Assembly (NCBI GenBank): GCA_002696275.1
Contig: NZRO01000037.1
Coordinates: 3,951-45,633 of the forward strand
Source of the DNA: Flavobacteriales bacterium
GTDB taxonomy: Bacteria; Bacteroidota; Bacteroidia; Flavobacteriales; BACL11
DNA length: 41,683 bases
Direction: 5' to 3'
Both the position numbers and the translations under genes were made by a program. Position 1 is the stretch's first letter. Each line of letters opens with the position of its first letter. Positions 19,261 through 27,551 of this stretch are shown here, one piece after another. The notes under the pieces were generated by a model that had not been told where the DNA came from, did not search any database, and was given only the letters and a program-made list of their open reading frames with translations.

Positions 19261-20961
19261 ATGAAAAAAATTCTATTATCGGCTTTTGTTTTAGTTTCCT
19301 TCCTGACATTTGCCCAAACAAACGTTAGTACCACTCCTGAAAACAAAAATGTTGTTCTTGAAGAATTCACGGGTATTTCGTGCGGATACTGCCCTGATGG
19401 TCATGTTGTCGCACAGGGGATAAAGGATAATAATCCTGGTGATGTAATGTTAATAAATATTCACGCAACTAGTTTTGCCAACCCTCAAGGACCCGGAACT
19501 GATTTCAGAACAACTGAAGGAACTGCTATAAATGCTTATTGGCAAAATGGCTCCGCTCCGATGGGTACAATTAATAGAAATGCCTCTCCTATGGGTAGAG
19601 GAAGTTGGGCTGGCGCAGTTTCAGCAGAATTATCTCAACCATCTCCAGTGAATGTGTGGTCAGAAGCTATAATTGATATGGGAACAAACACTTTAACGGT
19701 CAATGTTGAAGTTTACTATACAGGATCTCAGACAGTAACATCCAATAAAATTAATGTTGCTGTACTTCAAAATAATATTGAAGGTCCTCAATCTGGAGCA
19801 ACCACTTATAATCCTGCAGCTGTTTTAGCAAATGGAAACTACAATCATACTCACATGCTTAGGCATTTAATTACTGGCACTTGGGGAGATGATATTACAA
19901 ATGTATCTCAAGGACATTACGAAACAAGAACTTATACTTGGAATATACCATCAGATATTAATGGTGTTGATGTTGACCCAACAAATCTTGAAATTATTAC
20001 TTTTATAGCTGAGGGACAACAAAACATTTTAACTGGTGATTACGCAAACACATCTATAGTGTTCCCAAATGCATACGATGCTAATTTAACAAATACAACA
20101 GCTACTGATATTATGTGTGCTTCATCTGGAACAGATTTAGAAGTAACATTCAAAAATTATGGTAACATTGCACTAACATCATTAGATATTAATTATTCAA
20201 TTAATGGAGGCACTACAACAACTTACCCATGGACTGGTAATTTAACATCAGGTGGGACAGAAACTGTTACAATTTCTCAAATTTCTGTTACTCCAATTAA
20301 CACTAATAATGTTGATGTTTCAATTTCAAATCCAAATGGAAATACGGATCAAAATGTAGCAAATAATGATATGTCTACAACTTTTAGCGGTATGTACGAG
20401 GCTCCGAACGGACAAATAAGCATAGATGTAACAACAGACAATTATCCAAGTGAAACAACTTGGGAACTTAAAGAAAATGGAGTTATTATTGCTACTGGAG
20501 GGCCTTATTCTTCAACCGGACCACAATCAACTTCATACGCTACAATTACTTCAGGAAATTGTTATACTTTTGTTATGAAAGACTCTTATGGAGATGGTAT
20601 CTTAGCTCCAGGTAACTACAAGGTTAAAGATGTTAATAATGGAACCATAATTTGGGGAGGAACAAATTCTCCGGCTGGAAACTTCACAACAGAAGAGACA
20701 AGTTACTTTGAAACTGAATCTACTTCTGTTTCTGTTGAAGAATTTAACTCAGAAATTTCTATTTACCCAAATCCTGCAAAAGATAATATTTATGTAAATG
20801 GTGAATTTGACAAAATAAAACTATACAATGTGTTTGGTAAATTAGTTTTTGAGGGAACAGATAATGTAATAAATACTAAAAATTTATCTAATGGTATATA
20901 CATTGTTAATTTAAATACAAAAGATAATATGGTTACAAAGAAAGTAACTATTTCTAAGTAG
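19261..20961 (+). CDS. Omp28-related protein with T9SS type A sorting domain
   Basis: Start trimmed to MKKILLSAFVLVSFLTFAQ. Omp28-like N-domain VVLEEFTGISCGYCPDGHVVAQGI with CxxC; C-terminal SIYPNPAKDNIYVNGEFDKIKLYNVFGKLVF...GIYIVNLNTKDNMVTKKVTISK. Confidence 0.85.
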   Translation: MKKILLSAFVLVSFLTFAQTNVSTTPENKNVVLEEFTGISCGYCPDGHVVAQGIKDNNPGDVMLINIHATSFANPQGPGTDFRTTEGTAINAYWQNGSAPMGTINRNASPMGRGSWAGAVSAELSQPSPVNVWSEAIIDMGTNTLTVNVEVYYTGSQTVTSNKINVAVLQNNIEGPQSGATTYNPAAVLANGNYNHTHMLRHLITGTWGDDITNVSQGHYETRTYTWNIPSDINGVDVDPTNLEIITFIAEGQQNILTGDYANTSIVFPNAYDANLTNTTATDIMCASSGTDLEVTFKNYGNIALTSLDINYSINGGTTTTYPWTGNLTSGGTETVTISQISVTPINTNNVDVSISNPNGNTDQNVANNDMSTTFSGMYEAPNGQISIDVTTDNYPSETTWELKENGVIIATGGPYSSTGPQSTSYATITSGNCYTFVMKDSYGDGILAPGNYKVKDVNNGTIIWGGTNSPAGNFTTEETSYFETESTSVSVEEFNSEISIYPNPAKDNIYVNGEFDKIKLYNVFGKLVFEGTDNVINTKNLSNGIYIVNLNTKDNMVTKKVTISK

Positions 20962-20984
20962 ATTTTTTTAGATTATTAATTTTC

Positions 20985-21015
20985 GAAAAGCTCAACATTG
21001 TTGGGCTTTTCTTTT
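20985..21015 (+). terminator. Intrinsic terminator/attenuator between the Omp28-like gene and the tlpA-like gene
   Basis: gaaaagctcaac-att-gttgggcttttc: 12-bp stem with one G:U pair, followed by TTTT; ends 16 nt before the next ATG. Confidence 0.85.
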
Positions 21016-21030
21016 ATAAAAAACAAACAA

Positions 21031-21537
21031 ATGAAAAAGAAACTCCTTATATCTATAATCACCCTTTTTTTAATAAGCACTAATTCTATTGGACAAGAAA
21101 GGAACTTACCTTCAGTAAAAGTAAAAGACTTGAAAGGAAAATCAATTGAATTTCAAAGCATTGAAAATGACGGAAATCCAATTGTAATTAGCTTTTGGGC
21201 TACTTGGTGTAAGCCTTGTAAAAAAGAACTCAATACTATTGCTGAAGTATATGAAGATTGGCAAGATGAAACAGGTGTGAAATTAGTTGCTGTTTCTATT
21301 GATGATAGTCGTTCAGCATCAAAAGTAAAACCATATGTAAATGCATCTGCATGGGAATATGATGTTTATATTGACTCCAACAGAGAATTAGCTCGATCGA
21401 TGGGTGTATCAACTGTTCCTCATACCTTCTTAGTTAATGGAGATGGTAAAATTGTATGGGAACACAAAGGATACATAGATGGGGATGAAGATGAACTTTA
21501 CGAACAAATAGAACATATTGCTGAAAAACAAAAATGA
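21031..21537 (+). CDS. TlpA-like thiol-disulfide oxidoreductase
   Basis: Start trimmed to MKKKLLISIITLFLISTNSIGQ; thioredoxin motif VISFWATWCKPCKKELNTIAEVY; STVPHTFLVNGDGKIVWEHKGYIDGDE. Confidence 0.92.
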   Translation: MKKKLLISIITLFLISTNSIGQERNLPSVKVKDLKGKSIEFQSIENDGNPIVISFWATWCKPCKKELNTIAEVYEDWQDETGVKLVAVSIDDSRSASKVKPYVNASAWEYDVYIDSNRELARSMGVSTVPHTFLVNGDGKIVWEHKGYIDGDEDELYEQIEHIAEKQK

Positions 21538-23204
21538 AGAATCTAATTATTATATTACTTTTAATTCTATCTTCAAAGATTTCGTTTTCACAAGATGTTT
21601 ATAGTCCTCTAGAAATTCGTGGAAATTTTGAAACTAATCTGCAATCTTATTTTGTGGACTCTTCAATTGGAGCAAATGAACCTACTCCAGAAAGAGTGTT
21701 AAATAATGCTTACTTAAACTTACTTATAACAAAAGGAAATTTTACCTCTGGACTTAGATATGAAAGTTATTTAAATGCTCTAAAAGATTACGATCCTCAA
21801 TATAGGGGAAATGGAATTCCTTTTCGATTTATTTCATATGTATCTGATGGATTAGAGGTTACCGTTGGTAATTACTATGAACAATTTGGAAGCGGATTAG
21901 CTTTAAGAACCTATGAAGACAAGGGTCTTGGAGTTGATAATGCTCTAGATGGACTAAGATTAAAATATTCTCCATTTAATGGTCTGAATGTTACTAGTTT
22001 AATTGGAAAAAGCAGAACTTATTTTGATTATTCCGAAGGTATTATTAGAGGAATGGATGCTGAAATAGTATTAAATGAAATCAAAGGACTTGAGAATTCT
22101 AAAATGTATTCAATAATGGGAGCAAGTTTTGTTAGTAGATTTCAAAGAGATAATAATCCCTCATTCGTACTGCCAGAAAATGTCGCGGCTTTTGCCTATA
22201 GAGCAAATCTTAGCTACGGAAATATTAATTATTACGCAGAATACGCTCACAAAATAAATGATCCTGTGGGTAGTATGGTGCAATCTGAAAATAATTACGC
22301 AAATGGAAAAGCTATTGTCAATAATATTTCATATTCTCAAAAAGGATTAGGGATAACTTTTGAAAGTCACTTTGTTGATCACATGGAGTTCCGATCGGCA
22401 CGTGCTAAAAAGAAAGAATACATAATAAATTATATTCCTACTTTAAGTAAACAACATACTTATACTTTATTAGCAATGTATCCTTGCGCGACACAAGCAG
22501 AAGGAGAATTTGGGTTTAACACAAATATATTCTATAAAATACCAAAAAAGAGTTTTCTAGGAGGAAAATACGGAACTAAATTAAACCTTAATTTTGCAAG
22601 AACTAATAGTATTCAAGGAGGAACATCCTTCTTAAATGATATTGATAGTTTAACACATAGCGCTGCATTGTTTAAAATTAAAGGAGAGACTCTTTATTTT
22701 TCAGATTTCAATTTAGAAGTCAATAAAAAAATAAATAAATCTATAAAAACCAACTTTGTTTTAGCTAAACAATCATACAATAAAGATGTGTTAGAGGGAA
22801 AGACTATTGGAGAATATGGTGTCATTAAATCAACAATAGCTATTGCTGATGTAAGTTATAAGATAAAAAAAGGTCATACTGTCAGAATAGAATTACAAAC
22901 TTTAAGATCTCAGGATGATCCCAATGCTCAGAAAAAAGGAGATGGTGACTGGCACATGATACTTACGGAATATACAATCTCTCCGAATTGGTTTTTTGCA
23001 ATTCAAGATATGTATAATTATGGTAATTATGATCAAGAAAAAAGATTGCATTATGCAAATGTATCTGTAGGATACTTAAAAGGAGCCAATCGATTTGCAA
23101 TTGGATATGGAAAAAAAAGAGCGGGTATTTTCTGTGTGGGAGGAGTGTGTAAAGAAGTGCCTTCTTCAAATGGATTTAGTTTAAATATTTCTTCAAATTT
23201 CTAA
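21534..23204 (+). CDS. DUF6029-like outer-membrane beta-barrel protein
   Basis: 556 aa, signal peptide, alternating beta-strand pattern, GNYYEQFGSGLALRTYEDKGLGVDNALDGLRLKYSPF; C-terminal FAIGYGKKRAGIFCVGGVCKEVPSSNGFSLNISSNF. ATGA overlap with tlpA-like gene. Family name from memory. Confidence 0.7.
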   Translation: MKNLIIILLLILSSKISFSQDVYSPLEIRGNFETNLQSYFVDSSIGANEPTPERVLNNAYLNLLITKGNFTSGLRYESYLNALKDYDPQYRGNGIPFRFISYVSDGLEVTVGNYYEQFGSGLALRTYEDKGLGVDNALDGLRLKYSPFNGLNVTSLIGKSRTYFDYSEGIIRGMDAEIVLNEIKGLENSKMYSIMGASFVSRFQRDNNPSFVLPENVAAFAYRANLSYGNINYYAEYAHKINDPVGSMVQSENNYANGKAIVNNISYSQKGLGITFESHFVDHMEFRSARAKKKEYIINYIPTLSKQHTYTLLAMYPCATQAEGEFGFNTNIFYKIPKKSFLGGKYGTKLNLNFARTNSIQGGTSFLNDIDSLTHSAALFKIKGETLYFSDFNLEVNKKINKSIKTNFVLAKQSYNKDVLEGKTIGEYGVIKSTIAIADVSYKIKKGHTVRIELQTLRSQDDPNAQKKGDGDWHMILTEYTISPNWFFAIQDMYNYGNYDQEKRLHYANVSVGYLKGANRFAIGYGKKRAGIFCVGGVCKEVPSSNGFSLNISSNF

Positions 23205-23208
23205 TATT

Positions 23209-24111
23209 ATGAAAAAAAATATTTTATATAGTGTAATTATTGGATTTTTAATAATTCTGTACTCATGTGATGTTATTGAAGGTGATTACATGACCGCTGG
23301 AACAACTAATCCAGTTGATACAGCTTCTGTTGTGAAAAAGGTATTAATTGAAGATTTTACGGGTCATAGATGTCCTAATTGTCCTTCAGCTGCTGCAGAA
23401 TTAGATGCGCTAGAAAATGCATATGGAGATAGGGTAATTGGAATAGCTATTCACCCACATTCAAACTTTTCAATTCCAAATCCTTTATCATCTTCACAAT
23501 ATACATACGACTTTCGAACATTAGATGGCGATAATATTGATGATATGTTCGATATGACAAGCGTTGGACTTCCGGTAGGAATGATAAATCGAATTGGATT
23601 TAATACCAACCACCAACTTTCCAAAGAAGAGTGGGGAGAAAAAGTTCAAGAAGAACTTGAGAAAGATCCTATCTTTAGAATTAATATTAACTCAAATGTG
23701 TCTAATGGAATTGGAAATATAACTTTAGAAGTTGAATCATTAACCAATTTAAACAGTTCATATAACATTGTTTTATGCCTCACTGAAAATAACATTATAC
23801 AATGGCAAAAAAACATTGACATAGATAATGAAGAATATAATCACAAACACGTCCTCAGAAAAATTCTAAACACAACATTTGGTGAAAGTATTGGAGACAG
23901 TTTTAATTCTGGTGACACATGGGACAAAAATTACACAGTGAACATCTCAGAACTGGAAAATCAAAATGAAAATTATTCATTAAATACATCATTTATGGGT
24001 AATGGAAACTGTACTGGATGGATTGAAGAGGATATGGAAGTAATAGCTTATATTTATAATAACTCTAATTATGAAATAGTACAAGCTGAAAAAACATCAC
24101 TAATAAATTAA
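23209..24111 (+). CDS. Omp28-related lipoprotein
   Basis: 300 aa; lipobox-like IILYSC; VLIEDFTGHRCPNCPSAAAELDALENAYGDRVIGIAIHPHSNFSIPNPL, thioredoxin-like CxxCP motif. Confidence 0.82.
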   Translation: MKKNILYSVIIGFLIILYSCDVIEGDYMTAGTTNPVDTASVVKKVLIEDFTGHRCPNCPSAAAELDALENAYGDRVIGIAIHPHSNFSIPNPLSSSQYTYDFRTLDGDNIDDMFDMTSVGLPVGMINRIGFNTNHQLSKEEWGEKVQEELEKDPIFRININSNVSNGIGNITLEVESLTNLNSSYNIVLCLTENNIIQWQKNIDIDNEEYNHKHVLRKILNTTFGESIGDSFNSGDTWDKNYTVNISELENQNENYSLNTSFMGNGNCTGWIEEDMEVIAYIYNNSNYEIVQAEKTSLIN

Positions 24112-24115
24112 TGAA

Positions 24116-25078
24116 ATGAAAAAAAAAATATTAATATTTTTCCTAGGATTTATATTTTCAAAAAATCTTTCTGCTCAAATAAATAGCATAAACAATACTG
24201 ATGATGCCTCAGCACTTCTTGAGTCATACTTTTCTCCACTTGCTGAAGCTTTTGGTTCAGGACTTAATAATGGATGGTATAATACAGCAAAACCTCATAA
24301 ACCTTTAGGGTTTGATGTTACATTTACATTAAACACCGTTAATATACCTGAAGAGATGCTTACTTTTGATCCTTCTTTAATAACAGGAAATAACTTTTCA
24401 GGTAATGAAACTCCTACTATTCTTGGTGCTGGAGATGGTTCATTAATTACATATGCTAACACATATGAGTTTCAAATGCCGAACCAAGGGAAAATAAATA
24501 AAAATTTAATTCCAGTACCAATGCTTAATGCGGGAATAGGTTTAATAAAAAAGACTGAACTAGATATTAGATATTTACCGAACTACAATTTTTCGTTAGG
24601 GTTTATAGGTAAAGGATCTGTTAATCTTTGGGGGGTAGGTTTAAAGCATGATTTAATGCAATATATCCCAATTGTTGGAAATAAAATTCCTTTAGATTTA
24701 TCATTTCAATTTGGACATACTAGTTTAAATACAAATTTTAATTATGAACCATCTCTTGGAATTAAACAAGATGTTGATTTAAATATAAGATCAACAACTA
24801 TCAACTTAATAGCTTCTAAAAAAATACTGATTTTCACTGGACACGCAAGTGTTGGATACAATTCTAACCAAACAGTATTTAACACTAATACTAATGGAAA
24901 ATTTAATTTTGGTGATAATGAATTTAATATTCCAATAGATTTTGATTTTGATGGACTAAATAAATTTAGAACAAATTTAGGGGTTAAAGTAAACCTTGCA
25001 CTTTTAGCAGTTCAAATAAACCATACCTTCTCGGAATATCCTGTAACCACCATAGGAGTTGGAATAGGACTTAGATAA
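24116..25078 (+). CDS. DUF6588-like outer-membrane protein
   Basis: 320 aa with signal peptide; DDASALLESYFSPLAEAFGSGLNNGWYNTAKPHKPLGFDVTFTLN; beta-barrel C-terminus. Family name from memory. Confidence 0.6.
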   Translation: MKKKILIFFLGFIFSKNLSAQINSINNTDDASALLESYFSPLAEAFGSGLNNGWYNTAKPHKPLGFDVTFTLNTVNIPEEMLTFDPSLITGNNFSGNETPTILGAGDGSLITYANTYEFQMPNQGKINKNLIPVPMLNAGIGLIKKTELDIRYLPNYNFSLGFIGKGSVNLWGVGLKHDLMQYIPIVGNKIPLDLSFQFGHTSLNTNFNYEPSLGIKQDVDLNIRSTTINLIASKKILIFTGHASVGYNSNQTVFNTNTNGKFNFGDNEFNIPIDFDFDGLNKFRTNLGVKVNLALLAVQINHTFSEYPVTTIGVGIGLR

Positions 25079-25079
25079 A

Positions 25080-25670
25080 ATGAAAAAAAAATTTTTATTT
25101 CTTTTTATTATTTTGATTTCTAATAATGTAAAATCACAAAACTTTAAGGGAGGTTTAATTGGAGGAGTATCAACAAGTCAGGTTTCAGGAGACAATTTGT
25201 CCGGATACAATAAAGCTGGATTATTCTTAGGTGTATTTACTCAACTTCCTGTTTCTGCAATTTCAAACATAAAGATGGAAATGAATTTTATTCAAAAAGG
25301 AAGCAGAAACCCTAAAATGAATAAGAACGGAATTCCTGATATATCTACTTCTTATCTAGAAGTACCTATTTCATTGAATTATAATCAAAATGAGTTATTA
25401 TCGATAGAATCTGGCATTCAAATAGCTTTCTTGCTAAGTTCAAAAGATAATGATGTTAATGGATCTGTAAATTCTGATCCTCCTTTTGACAAAACAGACA
25501 TAAGTGCTTTTATAGGTATGTATTATCATTATTCTGAAAAAATATCACTAAATACAAGATTTGGAAATTCAATTTTACCAATAAGAGGATACGATACAGA
25601 AAGAATTTTTATTTTTAAAAGAGGTCAATACAATACTGTGTTGAGCTTTACAATACATTATATAATATGA
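25080..25670 (+). CDS. Small outer-membrane beta-barrel protein (PorT/OmpW-like fold)
   Basis: 196 aa; signal peptide MKKKFLFLFIILISNNVKSQ, FKGGLIGGVSTSQVSGDNLSGYNKAGLFLGVF typical of Bacteroidota beta-barrel proteins. Confidence 0.7.
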   Translation: MKKKFLFLFIILISNNVKSQNFKGGLIGGVSTSQVSGDNLSGYNKAGLFLGVFTQLPVSAISNIKMEMNFIQKGSRNPKMNKNGIPDISTSYLEVPISLNYNQNELLSIESGIQIAFLLSSKDNDVNGSVNSDPPFDKTDISAFIGMYYHYSEKISLNTRFGNSILPIRGYDTERIFIFKRGQYNTVLSFTIHYII

Positions 25671-26230
25671 AAAAACACAAAATTGTCATAGCGGTAACAG
25701 GTGCAAGTGGTTCTATTTATGCAAAAGTTTTATTCGACAAATTAATTCATTTAAGCAATCAAATTGAAAATATAGGTGTTATAATGTCTGATAATGCTAA
25801 ATTTGTTTGGCAAGAAGAATTAAAAAATACTTCTTATAAAGAATATCCATTCACCTTTTATAATAAAATGGATTTTATGGCTCCTTTCGCTAGTGGTTCC
25901 GCAAATTATAATTCCATGATTATTTGTCCTTGTTCAATGGGCACCTTAGGAAGAATTGCTGCTGGCATTTCAAATGATTTAACCACTAGAGCTGCTGATG
26001 TAATGCTTAAAGAAAGAAGAAAATTAATAGTAGTAGCAAGAGAAACTCCACTTAGCTTAATTCACATTAATAACATGAAAAAAATTACTGAGTCTGGAGG
26101 AATTATTTGCCCAGCCACACCTTCTTTTTATAGTAAACCAACAAATTTTGAGGAGTTATCCGCAACAGTAATTGACAGAGTATTAACACTCTCAGGATTA
26201 CAAAATAAATCTTTTAGTTGGGGGGAATAA
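25667..26230 (+). CDS. ubiX: UbiX-family flavin prenyltransferase
   Basis: 187 aa; IVIAVTGASGSIYAKVLFDKL, MIICPCSMGTLGRIAAGISNDLTTRAADVMLKERRKLIVVARETPLSLIHINNM. Confidence 0.93.
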   Translation: MKKHKIVIAVTGASGSIYAKVLFDKLIHLSNQIENIGVIMSDNAKFVWQEELKNTSYKEYPFTFYNKMDFMAPFASGSANYNSMIICPCSMGTLGRIAAGISNDLTTRAADVMLKERRKLIVVARETPLSLIHINNMKKITESGGIICPATPSFYSKPTNFEELSATVIDRVLTLSGLQNKSFSWGE

Positions 26231-26280
26231 CAATAAATTTAGAATATTTGTGTTATTGTATTGTAAATATAAAATAACAA

Positions 26281-26466
26281 ATGCTAGAATTCACTAAAAA
26301 GATTCTTTCAAAAGTAAGTTTTGACAAGGATTTGTTTAAAAAAGAACTTAAAAAAAGTACAAGGTGGATGAGTAAAAAAGAATTAACTCACCTTAAAATA
26401 TGGGCACTAACAAGTTTTTCTCAATACAAAAAAGTAATAATTGATGTATTCGACACTATAAGTTAA
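26281..26466 (+). CDS. Small hypothetical protein (61 aa)
   Basis: [61 protein letters not shown]; lies in the free space after ubiX, same strand, protein-like composition. No homology search possible here. Confidence 0.6.
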   Translation: MLEFTKKILSKVSFDKDLFKKELKKSTRWMSKKELTHLKIWALTSFSQYKKVIIDVFDTIS

Positions 26467-27473
26467 AATAGAGAGCTTTGGTCTGGAGACTTAAACCTAC
26501 CTAGATGCTTAAATGCTTTATCTGTCGCCTGTCTTCCTCTAGGGGTTCTCATTAGATATCCTTCCTGAATGAGATAAGGCTCATACACTTCTTCAATTGT
26601 TCCTGACTGTTCTCCAACTGCTGTGGCAATAGTAGTTAATCCAACTGGGCCCCCTTTAAACTTGTCAATAATTGCAGATAAAATTCGGTTATCCATCTCA
26701 TCTAATCCATTTTCATCTACATTTAATGCATTTAATGAATATTGAGTAATTTCTTTATTAATATTTCCGTCTCCTTTTACTTGTGCAAAATCACGAACTC
26801 TTCTTAATAAGGCATTTGCAATTCTTGGTGTCCCTCTACTTCTACCCGCAATCTCTAATGCAGCATCCTTAGTAATAGAAGCATCTAATATAGAAGATGA
26901 TCTATTAATTATATCTGAAAGAAGAGGTTTTTTATAGTATTCTAATCTTGAATTTATTCTAAATCTTGCTCTTAATGGTGCGGTCAGTAGTCCAGATCTT
27001 GTGGTTGCTCCAATTAAAGTAAAAGGATTAATCTTTATCTGAACAGAACGGGCATTTGGACCGGATTCAATCATAATATCAATTTGATAATCTTCCATTG
27101 CTGAATATAAATATTCTTCTACAATTGGATTTAATCTATGAATCTCATCAATAAATAAAACATCTCTTTCATCTAAATTTGTTAATAGACCTGCTAAATC
27201 TGCTGGCTTATCTAATACAGGTCCGGAGGTTGTCTTAATGCCAACTCCTAATTCATTTGCAATAATATAAGATAGAGTTGTTTTTCCTAGACCAGGAGGT
27301 CCATGAAGCAATACATGATCTAAAGCGTCTGATCTCTCTTTCGCAGCTTGTATAAAGATTTTCAAATTATCTACAATCTGATCTTGACCTTTAAAATCAT
27401 CAAAACCTTTTGGTCTTAATACCTGTTCAAAATCTTCAGGTTCAAGTTCATTATTTTCAACCTCGTTATTCAT
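26463..27473 (-). CDS. ruvB: Holliday junction branch migration DNA helicase RuvB
   Basis: Start trimmed to [37 protein letters not shown]; Walker [51 protein letters not shown]. Confidence 0.96.
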   Translation of the reverse strand: MNNEVENNELEPEDFEQVLRPKGFDDFKGQDQIVDNLKIFIQAAKERSDALDHVLLHGPPGLGKTTLSYIIANELGVGIKTTSGPVLDKPADLAGLLTNLDERDVLFIDEIHRLNPIVEEYLYSAMEDYQIDIMIESGPNARSVQIKINPFTLIGATTRSGLLTAPLRARFRINSRLEYYKKPLLSDIINRSSSILDASITKDAALEIAGRSRGTPRIANALLRRVRDFAQVKGDGNINKEITQYSLNALNVDENGLDEMDNRILSAIIDKFKGGPVGLTTIATAVGEQSGTIEEVYEPYLIQEGYLMRTPRGRQATDKAFKHLGRFKSPDQSSLF

Positions 27474-27478
27474 TAATA

Positions 27479-27486
27479 CAAATGTA
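27479..27486 (-). promoter_or_regulatory. -7 element TACATTTG immediately upstream of ruvB
   Basis: Plus-strand caaatgta = minus TACATTTG, matching TAnnTTTG, 5 nt upstream of the ruvB ATG. Confidence 0.4.
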
Positions 27487-27500
27487 AGAAAGTAATTTAT

Positions 27501-27529
27501 AAAAAAAGGGTCAGAACTAACCGACCCTA
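27501..27529 (-). terminator. Rho-independent terminator downstream of actF
   Basis: Minus strand TAGGGTCGGTTAGTTCTGACCCTTTTTTT: AGGGTC/GACCCT stem plus a T7 run, about 25 bp past the actF stop. Confidence 0.88.
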
Positions 27530-27551
27530 TAAAAAATATTAACAATAAATC

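Noticed and set aside
27474-27545. N-terminal extension of RuvB ([24 protein letters not shown])
   Set aside because: The extension translates the actF terminator hairpin; the canonical RuvB start is at 27473.
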